Source: Balaenoptera acutorostrata (taxonomy: Eukaryota > Chordata > Mammalia > Artiodactyla > Balaenopteridae). Taken from it: DNA of 64,000 nt. Below are positions 12,945-25,079 of this stretch, piece after piece; within the stretch, counting starts at the first letter, position 1, and each line of letters starts with the position of its first letter. The stretch spans positions 37,736,428 through 37,800,427 of the forward strand of contig NC_080081.1 in NCBI RefSeq assembly GCF_949987535.1. The letters run 5' to 3'. The notes beneath the pieces are model-generated. The model searched no databases. It worked only from the letters and a program-made list of their open reading frames with translations, and was not told the DNA's origin. The position numbers and the translations under genes are program-made.

Positions 12945-13284
12945 AAAAACATAGACAGAAAATTATGTAAGTGATCCATTAATTTCCCCAAATCCATTAG
13001 CAAAAGGGAGATGAATATTCCACATTATAAGTTTAAATAGGAATATTATTATAGATTCAGAAAAAATTAAAATGGAGGAGATTAATTTATAATATTCTGA
13101 GAAACATGACATATTGATGAATTAATAGTTTTCAAACATATTTTTAAAAAAATATGTGCTATGCAAAAAACACAAGATATATTCATAGGGTTAGACATAT
13201 GAGTGATATACTATTCTCTAATGCTATTATTTTAGAGTGATATATTATTCCTTGATGACACCCGATTAGAGAAAAATTTATTAA

Positions 13285-13490
13285 CAATGGTATTTACTAT
13301 TTCTATCCTTTCATACTCACCTCCACTTTTAGAACCACTCTTTTTAGGTATCCATCCTTACACCTCCCTTGATCCTGCCCTTACCAATGTCAATGAAAAT
13401 TTCCATGATCAAATCCAGTGGCCATCTCTTTGTTGCCATTTCCTTTTACTGCTCAGCATAATTATTAACTTTTTACTAACTTAACAAATA
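13285..13490 (+). mobile_element. L2 ORF2 fragment (second copy)
   Basis: The blocks TAGAACCACTCTTTTTAGG, CTTACCAATGTCAATGAAA and CAAATCCAGTGGCCAT match the L2 run just before the catalytic LDLSAAFD motif. This region is already present at 11,060-11,190, so it is an independent L2 insertion. Confidence 0.55.
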
Positions 13491-13494
13491 CTTC

Positions 13495-15295
13495 CCAAAT
13501 ACTTTGTAGAAGTATGCTCTAGGATAGTGAATAAGACAAAAAGGAGGGAAAATAAAAATAAATGTTATCAAACATCATTCCATAAGAAAAAAAGATATCT
13601 TAATAAGCAATGGATGTGATATAACTCAGAAAAATATTGTGAGTTTCTTACATGTGTAAACTCCATCAAATATCTTTTTTTTTCCCCAGTAAAAATTTTA
13701 TCATGAACTAATATTGGCATCTTGATTGTTACAAATTAAATACTAAATAACTAATATCTTTGTTGATTCAATAATTTGCTTAACAAATATAAATTCAGTG
13801 TCTCACATGTACTATGTTATCTGCTACACTTTAATTATTAAAAATAAGAAAAATATAATAAAACTAAAGAAAAATATATTTTTCAAGTTCAAAGGGCTTT
13901 AGTCTCATAGACCACTAGGCCAATTCTATATTAAAGTTCATATTAGCCATTATAGTAATCCCTTTCTAGGAAATCTTATTTATAGTTGTTCACTCCTTTA
14001 TGAAGAATTACATAATTGCAGGCATTAAATGCCACATTAACAATTTAAAAGTTAATTACATAGAGGATATGTAAATCTTTAGTAATATGTTTTGTTGTTA
14101 CTTTTTAAGAATTATGTTCTCAGATTAATGCAATTGACTTAGATATATATCCTTAAAATCTAAATAGAATGTTGCTTTAAAAAAAAAAAAAAACTTTTGA
14201 TGATATTGATTCATTCGGCAAGGTAGATGCATTAGCATAAATTAGCAAAATATGTTGAACTTACTAAAGAAAAAATTGAAATTCTGAAAACTGCTGTAAA
14301 AAAAATCTGCTTTTTTGAAATACTATCCAAATTTCACAGCCTCAATATATGGGGATTTTGAAGCTAAACCTTTGAGCTTTGATTTATTTAATTTCACAGA
14401 ACTTGATATTTTAGCATTTAATTTTATGCCACTCCAGCTATGGTAGTCAGTCTGATACATTTTTTTTTTTTTTTCTTTCCAGGACTACTTGTAACTGAAA
14501 CTAATTTCTTATTTGATAGTAGATCTCACTGAACCATTTTTTTTTTAAATATGTTCTCAGATATAGAGCATTAGACTCAGTTCTTTGATCTTCAATCCAG
14601 TTTTTCCTTTTTTTAATGTTTAAATCTCATCAAATTCTAACACTGGCTTCCTATTTTTTATTAAAGATCACCGATTTTTGCCTGTGTGTGTGCATGTATG
14701 TATGTCTGTTCAATGATCTGTAGGTGTTTTTTAATCTCTTAAATCTCTTTCACTTAGGTAGCATCATGGAGAAAATTAAAGTACTTAAAACCCCACATTT
14801 TTATGTCTTTCTAGTACCAAACCTATGCTAAATATCTTAAGAAAATATAAAAAGTGTACTTAAATACCAAAAACTCTTAGTGTAGAGAAAGAATAAAAAT
14901 TCAAAGTAAAAGTAACATTTGAGATTCTAGTTTACAGACAATAATCTTTAATAAAAAGAGACATTTAAATGAATTTCTAACTATATTTCAACTGATATCC
15001 TCCCAGAACATATACACCTTTATTAAGTGATTAGTATACAAATGAAATTGTGTCTTAGTTGACTTCAACTTTCTTAATATTAGTGCATGTCTAAAGTAAA
15101 AATAAGTGAAAGTTTAAGTGATAATCTGACTTAAATAGTCAATAAAGAGAAAAAATAGTTCAAAATACAATGTGGATTATTTTACTCTTTGAAATAAATT
15201 ATGTGGTTTGAAGTTTAAACAGGAAAAAATAAATTTAGCTTAACCAGAAGAGTGATTACCGATTTCTAGACTTAAAAAAAAAAAAAAAGGAAAAT
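13495..15295. other. AT-rich unique sequence with A-tracts
   Basis: No gene or family is recognised. Homopolymer A or T tracts occur near 14,179-14,193, 14,460-14,474 and 15,273-15,287. The last lies just before an L1 relic. Confidence 0.5.
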
Positions 15296-15299
15296 AGAA

Positions 15300-16905
15300 A
15301 ACTTCCCACTAATAACAAGAACAAAGCAAGAATGTCCCCTCTCACCATTTCTTTCCAACATTGTACTAGAAGTACTAGCTAATGCAATAAGACAAGAAAA
15401 AAATGTATAATAATAGAGAAGGAAGAAATAAAATTATTCACAGGTGACATGATTATCTATGTAGAACATATAAAAGCATCATCAACAGCAACAATTCCTG
15501 GAACTAATATGCAATTATAGCAAGGTTGCAGGATGCAAGGTTAATACACAAATTATACAAAAGCCAATTGCTTGCCTGTACACCAGCCATGAATAAATGC
15601 AATTTGAAATTTTAAAAATTACAGTAAGTAGCACCCAAAAGTGAAATAATTAGGTTTAAATCTAACAAAATATGTACAAGATATATGTGAGGAAAACTAC
15701 AAAACTCTGATGAATGAAATCAAGAAGAACTAAATAAATGGAGATATAGTCCATGTTCAAGATGTCATTTCTTCCCAACTTGATCTGTAAATTCAATGCA
15801 ATCCCCACCAAAATACTAGCAAGTTATTTTGTAGATATGGACAAACTGATTCTAAAGTTTATGTGGAGAGGCAAAAGACACAGAATTGACAACAAAATGT
15901 TGAAGACGAACCATGTTGGTGGTTGCCATTACTCAACTTCAAGACTAAATATAATGCTGCAGAAATACAGTGTGGTACTGGTGAAAGAATAGATAAATAG
16001 ATCAATGGAACAGAATACAGAGTACAGAAATAGACACACATAAATATAGTCAACTGATATTTGACAAAGGATCAAATTTATATAATGGAAAAAAGACAAC
16101 TTTTCAACAAATGATGAAACAAGTAGACATTCACCTGCAAAAATAAATGAATAAATCTAGACACAGACCTTACACGTTTCACAAAATTAACTCAAAATGG
16201 AAAATAGACCTAAGTGTAAAAGGCAAAACTATAAAACTCCTAGAGGATAACATAAGAGAAAACTTAGATGACATTGGGTATGGTGATTACTTTTTACATA
16301 CAACACCAAAGGTATGATCTATGAGAGAAATTATTGATAAGCTGGACTTCATTAAAATTAAAACCTTCTCCTCTTCCAAACACATTGTTGATAAGAATGA
16401 AAAGACAAACCACAGAATGGGAGAAAATACTTGCAAAAGACACATTTGATATCCAAAATGGATAAAGAACTCTTAAAACTCAACAGTAAGAAAACAAACA
16501 ATGCAATTAAAAAATGGACCAAAGATCTTAACAGAAACCTCACCAAAGAACATGTACAGATTGTAAATAAGCATATGATGATGCCCCATATCATATGTCA
16601 TTAAGGAAATGCAAATTAAAACAACAATGAGATGCCACTACACATCTATTAGAATAGCCAAAATCCAAAACAGTGACAACACTAGATGCTGGTGAAAGTG
16701 TGGAGCAACAAGAACTCTCATTTATTGATGGTGGGAATACAGAATGGTACAGCCACTTTGGAAAACATTTTGGCAGTTTCTTACAAGATTAAACACACTC
16801 TTACTATAAAATCCAGCCATCATGATCTCTGGTATTTACCCAAGGAATTGACAACATGAAAATCTCCACGTAGATGCTCATGACAGCTTTATTCATAATC
16901 ACCAT
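15300..16905 (+). pseudogene. L1 ORF2 relic (reverse transcriptase to C-terminus), 3' truncated
   Basis: The + strand follows old L1 ORF2 from just before the RT motif B region (AACAAAGCAAGAATGTCCCC, cf. ARQGCP) to the C-terminal part. Landmarks are AAATTCAATGCAATCCCCACC near 15,790, AGATCAATGGAACAGAATA near 15,998 and ACTTTGGAAAACATTTTGGC near 16,755. The last recognisable block is GCAGCTTTATTCATAAT-like at 16,885-16,905. Frameshifts and stops are everywhere. The rest of ORF2, the 3'UTR and poly(A) are missing because sequence similarity switches to an RPS3A retrocopy on the other strand. Confidence 0.8.
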
Positions 16906-16906
16906 A

Positions 16907-17436
16907 CTGCCTGCACCATTCAGGTCATAATTTCCATCAGGTGATTTAGTGGAATTGTGGGCCTGAGTATAAGAAGTCTTCTGAATCTGCTTGCATTTTT
17001 TGTTGTTGTTGTTAAAACAACAAACAACAGACAAAGCAAATAGTCATAGGTAGTTAGACCACAACGTGACCTTCAATCACAGTCTGCCAATTTTTGACCA
17101 TGAAACACATTTTTTCATGGGTAAGATTCATGTCATAGAAATTGTTCAGAAATATTTTTGCTAGCAAATCCTCAGTAATTGATTTGAATTTTCTAAATAA
17201 AACTTCATCAGTCTGCAGATCAGTAAGGCTCACTCAAAAAAAAAAAAAAATCCTTGAGGCAATCAAATATAATTTTGTTTGTTTTAGTACTTGTGACTAA
17301 TGTTTTTTCAGTATTTCTTATACTGAACATAGCTGGTGCTTTCACATCATACCAATCTTGAAAAATGATGGACTACTTTCTTCTTGGCTCCTATTCTGCC
17401 TTCTTCTGTAAGGCATTTGTTCTTGCCAACCCAGAT
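16907..17436 (-). pseudogene. RPS3A: Processed pseudogene of ribosomal protein S3a
   Basis: Read on -, the sequence follows the RPS3A (eS1) coding sequence without introns. It runs from the second codon region (GTTGGCAAGAACAAATGCC) through GCCAAGAAGAAAGTAGT, TGGTATGATGTGAAAGCACC, GACATGAATCTTACCCATGA, AAATTGGCAGACTGTGATTG and AAGACTTCTTATACTCAG. It stops at the GAAATTATGACC block, about codon 177 of 264. The start codon is lost (ATC in place of ATG at 17,434-17,436). Frame is lost several times and a T-rich stretch of about 15 bases in sense replaces part of codons 63-68. Intact RPS3A is a small-subunit ribosomal protein; this copy cannot make one. The 3' third, 3'UTR and poly(A) are absent, and L1 sequence begins immediately. 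Confidence 0.88.
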
Positions 17437-17439
17437 GTT

Positions 17440-20400
17440 ACATGTTAAGTTTGCTACTCATAGAATGGTAAGTTCATTATGCTATTCTGAATAAAATATC
17501 AGAAAATGATACTTATTTTTTTTTTTTATGTACTGCTGCAGTTCAAATAACAGCAGTATTATCTATCACATGATAAGTTCAAGGCAACTATCTTGAAAAC
17601 TATGTTCCATATTATTTTGTGATGGTTATTTCTTCAATGTAAGGTATGATGTCCTCTATGGGTTTAAATATTTTATCTTTTCTATCCATTCATGATTAAA
17701 TTTAAATTTTCTTTTATTCCTCCTGTATCTGATTTTTTTCTTCCCTTCATCTCAATTTTAGGGGTTTAAATAGTATACTTCAATTTCCATGTTATTCTAA
17801 TTAATTGTTCATTTGTATTGTTTATTATACATCTCTGGCTGTTGTGTATATTCATCACCTTTTTCTGGTCTCTAATTTTACCTTGGTCTTTATTTTCTTC
17901 TTGATGGTAACTAGCTAGAGCATTTTTGACTGAAAAATAAACTATGTTTCCATAATTTTTAGATTCTAAGGAAAATATACTATATCTCCTAAGAATTCCA
18001 GATAATTAGTGACATTCAGGTTGATTGATTCACTGACTCAAACCTTTCATCAAGAAACTGAATTATTTCCCTTCTTGCCATTATCAATGTTCCCTCATTC
18101 CCTACATAGTAAGAGTATGACAAGGACACTTCCAACCAATGCAAACAGAATCAATGGCATTCTGACAAAGAAAATAATCATACTGCCTTATGACTTTTCT
18201 CAGCATTTTATTGGCTAGAATTGCCACATATCCATTCTACAACAAATAAGTGGTGAAAGCAACCGGAATAACTTCATATTAATTCCACCCTTGAAATTGG
18301 TATTGAAATCACTTTTTCTAAAACACAGAATTCCTTGAGGAGGAAAGAGGTAGCTGAAGCATCTGTTATTATGGTAAAGTACTTAACGTGATAGTAAAGA
18401 ATGGAGGTTTTGTATGTACCCAATAATATCTAAAATGTTTTGTTTTTTAAGAGTTATTCTGCTATTCTCTTTCTCAAGCCTTCTGTTAAATGACTGATTG
18501 ACCTTATTACTATCAGAAATGTTATTATTTGTTATTATTAAATAAAAACTTTAATGGTCATTTTCTAGTGAATAAAGTTGTTTTTAAAGAATGTGGATTT
18601 CAACACAGTGTTAAAATTATTTTCCAGATAATCTGTAAAATCTGTGACTACAATTTGCATGAAGATTTATTTTATTATGAATATTTAGATAGATAGATTG
18701 CATATACATATATAAGTGAGTATAATAAAAGTGTGTATATCGATATTTATATAATTTTTTATATGCTCCTAGATGTTGCATTTCTTGTGTTTTGCAATGT
18801 GTTGTTTTACTTGTTTGATATTTTATAAATTTAGTCTAATTAATTTCTATTGTTTGAAATTATTCTAGATTTTATGACCTAATACAACATATGATCTATG
18901 TTAGAAATGTCTCAGGAGTGACTGAGATAAAAGGCTCATCAAAGATAATGATGTATTATGCAATTTCATTGCATAGTGATTGAAATGGAAAAGCCAAGAT
19001 TTTGTCCTATTTAGTCCCAGTGCTATGCTATCCCCTAATTTCAAGTGAAATCCATCCTGTATGCTCTTCACCATAGATAAGTATAATTCTAATTAAAATG
19101 GCAGCTGGACTATCCACAGGTCGAAACTCAGCACTCTCCTAGCTTTGTAGAGGTGTGGATCCTCTGAAAACAAGTTTCTTCCTTCATCCTTGGCACAGAC
19201 TCTTCTTCTATCTTTAGGACCTTTAGCATGCCTAATAACACATTCCCCCATAATTCTCAGCTATTTTTTAATACAGTTGGAGTCACAGAAAATTCTGGAT
19301 GTTCTACTATGTCATTGTGGAGCTTAATCCAGCTTGGGAATATAGCTTGAGAATATTGAATTTTCTCACAGCTGAACTCACATCAATACACACTACACCA
19401 ATCTGGTGTAGGTTGCTACACAATGATACCCAGGGAGAGTTTGCTATAATTTTTACTGGTTACCTGGGCCTCACTTAGAATCAGGGTGCACATTCTCTCG
19501 GCCCTCAAATTAATAGCCTTGAAGAGGGTTCCTTAGTGGCCTCTGGCTCTCATACTTAGGCCAAATATTGACAGGAAATAGTGCCCACATGTTCATACCT
19601 TACCATTATTTGTTCTGAAAATTAATTTACTTCTTCAATTTTTGAGAATATTGTTTTATAACCGTGCTAAAACACACATTGTATTTTGTCTTCTTACATG
19701 CATGTTGAATCATTATTTTAACGTTGTATGGTGACTTTTTAAGCTAAAATATGTACCATATTTGCTTGCTGGTATTTTCTGACAACACTGCCCCGGAAAA
19801 AAACTGCAAATTGTGTCTAACACTTGTAATTACCTTATTCAGAAGGAAGAGTGGGAGAAATAAAGAAGATAAAGAAAGAAAGGGAATATCATGTAATGAT
19901 TTCATAATATTTTTCTTGGCCTTAATCTAAAATTAGATATCAAAGACCAATGATTAAGGGAAAGTATTTAAAAAATAGATGACAGATGCAGAATTATCTT
20001 CTGAACAAAATCTTCCAAGATCCAAAAGAAAATATACATCCAAATTGTTTAGTAGGAGAGAGAGACTTTGAAAAGAATGTGAATATGTTGGTAGACATTT
20101 GTTTCTGTCTATACCATGCTCCCACAGCTCAGTCCTGCAGCTGGACTTTGAGGTGGTGATAGAATCCTGACTTATTTTTTAGGGGCTCTTGGATAAGAGA
20201 ACTGGAAACATCAGATAAACCTATTTTATGGCAGTTTTGAAGGAGATTCAGATTGCTTAGAATTTCAGAGAAAATATTGCTAGAGACTAAACCCAAGCAA
20301 CTGATTATAAAGAATGCAGTTGTTAGAGCACCAATGAGATATTCAGACTTTGATGAACATCAAGACCAGATCTAACTATATGAGAACAAGACTTCAGATA

Positions 20401-20890
20401 ATGTTGAAAGAGCAGCATAGGAAAACCTCTGTACCATAGTTAATGTTCAGATAGGGGCTGTGAGACTTTCGATGGTGGTACTGGTCAGTGTGCTCAAGAT
20501 CTCTGAAATTCAAAACCAACTGAACCCTTTAGTCTCATAGAAATGAGACCTCCATCTTGCTAGAGGGTAAGTGCACTACCTCATACCTGAAAAAACTGTT
20601 TAGAACCTCAACTGTGCTCATGTCTTAAACCAATACATGACAGCCTGAGGACACCATCAACCATCGACAAAAAACATCAGTAATTAGCATCAAACTTAGC
20701 ATACCATGACTTAGGAAAAGTGTGCCCTAATAACCTGGCTCATAACATTCTAAAAAGCTCTTCTTTTTCAAAGTGTGTTATAATTGTCTTCCAGGACCCT
20801 AAATGAGACGGTAAGTATAATATCTATCCTGAAGAACCTTAACAGTTTTTGAGACTAATTATGGCATTAAATAGGAAAACGTATCAGGGT
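17440..20890. other. Mostly unclassified AT-rich region
   Basis: I recognise no gene. Two sub-stretches, about 19,080-19,620 and 20,000-20,800, are richer in GC and mixed in composition than the surroundings and could be decayed LTR or DNA-transposon sequence. I cannot place either in a family. Confidence 0.4.
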
Positions 20891-20899
20891 TCTGTTTTT

Positions 20900-21310
20900 A
20901 GGTTTCATCCTGGTGTTATATCATTTAATCCCCAAACTTAATTCGTCACGGATGACCCAATAATTCCCAAATCACTTTATTTGGAAGTCAGCTATTACCC
21001 ATCCACAAACTCACCATCTTAAGGAATTTGCATTGCTCCCTGGAATGCTCATCACCTACAGACTCACAGCCTATTACTGAGCTGCCTGTTTAGAGGCCCT
21101 CTCTGCTCTACCTTCTCTAAAATAGCTATTACTATAATCTTTTATTCCCTTGAATCTCTTATCTAATTTTTCTTCACAGGACTTCTACCCTACTAATGTT
21201 TGGTTTTTGTTGTTTGTTACCCTCACTTCATGAGAACTATTTTCTATGTTTTTTGTATCTTATAAATGTCAACATTCAAAGGCTAATCAATAAATATTTT
21301 TATTTAATAA
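20900..21310 (+). mobile_element. L2 3' end
   Basis: GCTCCCTGGAATGCTCATCACC matches the conserved L2 block near the ORF2 C-terminus (CTGGAATGCTCTTCCCCC). GAGGCCCTCTCTGCTCTACC matches GAGGCCTTCCCTGACCACCC. It ends with CTAATCAATAAATATTTTTA, the L2 3' terminal AATAAATATTTGTTGA pattern. The part before 21,025 is less certain. Confidence 0.65.
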
Positions 21311-21594
21311 ATCTCTCCTTGAGTATCTCATTTGCTTCTAAGAAAAGCAATGTCCCTTTTTGCTGTACAAAAATATTTGATTATTTTCTAGTGTTCCTCA
21401 ATTCAGTAAAGCAGTTCCTCCAAGTATGATAATCCCAGAACCTAGAAAATTTATCTCAATATCTCCATCTTGCTAAATTTATACTTATGCACGAACTTTT
21501 AGAAATTCTACTTTCTATTATCCACCTGCTTGCCCACACTATTGCCAAGACACCTGCTAATTTATAATTGACATAGTAAATAAAACAATATTGA

Positions 21595-22060
21595 AATGAT
21601 GCACAGTGGATTATGTTACTCTCCCCCACTTAAAATGATTCAGGTAGAATCCAAAATCATGACTATATGTATCACATGTTAATGGCCTTGGCTATCTGAT
21701 CTAAACTAACTTTATAACAATCACCTTCCTTGATTTAGGATTCATTGTTTTTAAATTTCTTTCTGGTCTTTCAAATTGATGTTCTCATTCAGTTCTCAAC
21801 TTTCCCATATGTTTTATGTCTAGGATGCTTACTCCCTCTAATCCCCAAATCTTTGCTCATTCAATCCTAGTTATCCTTCCAGCTTCAGCTTAAAAGGCAC
21901 TTCTTTACACAATTGTAAATATGTGATTAACTATACATAATATTTTCTTTAGTGTTTATTTACCACACTTTCCTAAGACATGGAAAGTTTCTGCTTTTTT
22001 CTCTAATCTCTCCTGAGCACTTAAGTATAGTATGTGGAAAATGCTCTATAGTTTTGTATT
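21595..22060 (+). mobile_element. L2 ORF2 C-terminal fragment
   Basis: In order, ATTATGTTACTCTCCCCCAC, AAAATGATTCAGGTAGAATC, GTTAATGGCCTTGGCTATC, GGATGCTTACTCCCTC and TTCAGCTTAAAAGGCACTTC match the L2 C-terminal region, from CATGTCACTCCTCTGCTC to TTTGCTCAAATGTCACCTTC. It repeats the consensus part covered by the preceding L2, so it is another copy. Confidence 0.55.
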
Positions 22061-22064
22061 TTTT

Positions 22065-23115
22065 GTTTTGTTTTTTTGTTAGTTGTTGTTGTTTTTGTTT
22101 TTTTATTATTGTTACTGATGAAGAGAAAATGTGTCTTGGGAGCTCTGAATTATTCAACTATGGAAACTGTTGTTATTAAATAAAAAGTATTGTTATCTAT
22201 AGTCACCTCATTCTTTTGGCATTAAAATTTTAAAAAATTATCAGAATTTGTTTCCTATAATAATGTACCTAGAAAGTAATTTGTACTATTTAATGTAAAA
22301 CACGATGTAAAATACCTTGGAAACTAAGTATGTGATTTCTTGATGTGTGTAATAGAAAACTGAGAAAACAATAAATGATATTTTCTATGTTGCTTAGGAA
22401 AAAAATGTAAATTTAGCCAGAAATATAAAGCTATGTGAGACAAAGAAATGTCTACTAGCTGAACAGGGAAAACATCCACATTTTTTTATGTAATAGGACG
22501 TGTCTTCAGAGAGAACAGTTTAATATATTTTTGACAGTAATGCAAGCACATGAAAGAATAAGATTATAAGCAAAATTCACACTTAGACATTTGCTCATGG
22601 GGACCTTAACTGGGAACAGGATTGAGAAATACTTTTTAAAAAATACTGTAACATGAAATGAAGTGACTTAAAATTTCAATCATTAAAATTAATACTATTT
22701 AGTTATTATATGAGAAGCCTAAAATGTCAACAATTATTGATCATTGTCCTTTATCTGTAAAAGCACAAATACGTCATATTGGTTTATTAAAATTTGACTG
22801 AGGCGTAAAAGAGATGACACTGAAAGGGCTAGAGAAAAAGGTCTGTGATTTGTAAGGTATTAATTATTGCCATATTTCAGACAATTTCACCACTTCAGTT
22901 TAACATGAACAATGCTGATTCATGAATAATTTACAGTATTTTGAGAGATACAACTGCAGGTCTTTTCAGGCCACTGTAAATCTATAGTGAAAAATATTAA
23001 GACCTAATGAGGATAACTTGAAAAGAATATTTATGGTATGCTGTCATAACTTCATAACTCAGAAAAAAAATGATAGTTTTGACAGTCATCTTTTTATTTT
23101 ACCAAATCACATTAT
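22065..23115. other. AT-rich unique sequence
   Basis: T- and GTT-rich low-complexity sequence occurs around 22,060-22,110. Nothing else is recognised. Confidence 0.5.
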
Positions 23116-23119
23116 GTCT

Positions 23120-23290
23120 TAATCAGTTATGATTTTAGACCTTATCACACCCTGCCATGTATTCTGATTAGATGAATCCATGTTCTTCTCTCTGAGTAAA
23201 TTGTGAGCAACTTAAGGAACTGTCTTACTCATTTTTCACATCACAGTACTTTTTATATGAAAAGGGTTCAATATGTTTTGAATACTTACA
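23120..23290 (+). mobile_element. L2 3' tail fragment
   Basis: AAATTGTGAGCAACTTAAGG, CTGTCTTACTCATTTTTCAC and a final GGTTCAATATGTTTTGAAT copy the L2 3'UTR pattern: GAATGTAAGCTCCATGAGG, then TGTCTGTTTTGTTC, then GTGCTCAATAAATATTTG. Confidence 0.55.
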
Positions 23291-23294
23291 TACA

Positions 23295-24530
23295 AAAATA
23301 ATAGTGTAGAATTAATGTGATTCCAAGATGCAATTAAATGTTACAAAAAGTTCTGTGTTTAAAATAATGCCACAAAGACAGCATTACCTCCTCCTCTTTG
23401 AATCCAATGAAACTGAGGGGAACATGAAATGGTAATTCCATATTAATGGAAAGTAGGACAAGCTCTCGTTCTGAACATAAGAATAAGAAGAAAAGTGCCA
23501 AGATCAATGAAGAAAAGAAAACGTACTAGAGAATGCAAGATGATGCAGGGTGGATACTTTTCATTTCAGAAATAATGAAACATTGAGAGGGTATGAAATT
23601 CTCCAAGGTAGATACATACCCTAAAAAACAAAATCAAAGGTCTGTTATTTGAGCACATACATAAAAGTGAATGGATTGACTGGAGGAAGAGCAGGGAGGA
23701 GCTGGTGAAAGAGGAAATCAGAGGATTATGCATATGATGGGGCACAGGGATAATTGTGGCTGATAAATTCTCTTGCTGATATTTGTCATCAACAGAAAGT
23801 AAGGCTAAATAACACACATACACTCATGCTGACAGAGAGTGACAGAGATAGAGACAGACATGGAGAGAGACAGGAAAAGAGAGACAAGAGACAGAGACAG
23901 ACAGAGACTGAGAGAGCCACACACCCTTGTATTCCTGGAGATCACCTACATATTCTAGAGCATTCTCCTGGCTCCTCCAAATATATAAAATTTGCAAATT
24001 ACATGTTCAGGAAGAAAACTGCTCTTTGGAATATGAATGATTGGCAGTGAAGAGGTAATGGGCACTAAAAGAATATGTAAAATAAAGAAGGGAATTAGTA
24101 AGAAGTAAATACATTTAAATAACCAGTATCATTTTTTTTAATGACCATATCTTCAGCAAAAATGTGACCAAAAGTTTTCCATGAAATCAAAGGACCTAAT
24201 TAATAATTATTGCATTTTTAAATTTGATGTAACATGAGAAATAAAATCACAGCTTGAGGTAAAAATCAGCTGGCACCAGTAAGGAAAGAAAGGTATAAGA
24301 AAAGTAAGAATGTACTGGGAATAACAGAAAAAGACATTAGGGAAGATAGAAACATTTTAAAAAGCCACTTGATACTTGTAGACATGCAAAAAAATCTTGA
24401 GCAATGTGGATAAAAGTAAATGGAAAAAATGAAGAATTATAATATTCATCACAGACTGACTTATACTTAGCTCTACATAGGTTTGACTTAGGGACTTAAA
24501 TTAGTTAGGTACTTAAATCATTTTGAAACC
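23295..24530. other. Unclassified sequence with a (GACAGA)-rich repeat
   Basis: An imperfect purine-rich GACAGA/GAGACA simple repeat occupies about 23,830-23,920. The surrounding sequence is unclassified, and open frames across the repeat are composition artefacts. Confidence 0.55.
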
Positions 24531-24539
24531 ATGCAACCC

Positions 24540-25075
24540 AGACTGGGACTTGAACCCAATGGTCTTTTAAATGAGATCACAACCCTGGTCTCAGAACTTA
24601 ATGAAGCTCAGGTTCTTGATGTCTCATAGCAGAAAGAATTCAGTGAGAGACAAAGTGATAGGTAAGAAGTGAATTTATTTAGAGAGAAACAAACTCCACA
24701 GACAGAGTGTGGGCCATCTCAGAAGGTGAGAGGCCTCGAAATCTGGGTTGGCTAGTTTTTACGGGCTGGGTAATTTAGTAGGCTAATGGGTGAGAGGATT
24801 ATTCCAACTATTTTGGGGAAGGGGTGGAGATTTCCAGGAATTGGGCCACCACCCACTTTTTGATCTTTGATGGTCAGCCTCGGCCTCAGAACTGTTATAG
24901 CACTGGTGAGCATGTCACTTAGCTTATGCTAATGTATTACAATGAGTGTACAATGAGGCTCAAGGTCAAATCTTCTGCCATCTTGGACCTAGTTAGTTCT
25001 AACCAGTTTTTGTCATGTCCTATGGCTATTTCATTCTTTTAAAGATTGTGCCCTACCCCTTTCTTCCTGTTTCAT
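24540..25075 (-). mobile_element. LTR-like element, probably an endogenous retrovirus solo LTR
   Basis: On - the segment shows LTR organisation. A GC-mixed U3-like region is followed by a polyadenylation signal AATAAA near 24,675 and a U5-like end containing TTCTGAGACCAGGG. Near its end is TTGGGTTCAAGTCCCA, whose two ends can pair. Composition differs clearly from the flanks. I found no clean target-site duplication and no internal retroviral sequence. ERV1 class is a guess; a DNA-transposon relic is possible. Confidence 0.5.
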
Positions 25076-25079
25076 TTTC

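Noticed and set aside
23754..24050. 98-codon frame rich in Asp-Arg repeats
   Set aside because: It is a translation of the (GACAGA)n simple repeat.
24540..24600. tRNA gene suggested by the B-box-like GGGTTCAAGTCCCA on -
   Set aside because: No A box at the proper distance and no acceptor or anticodon arms can be drawn; it lies at the end of an LTR-like repeat.
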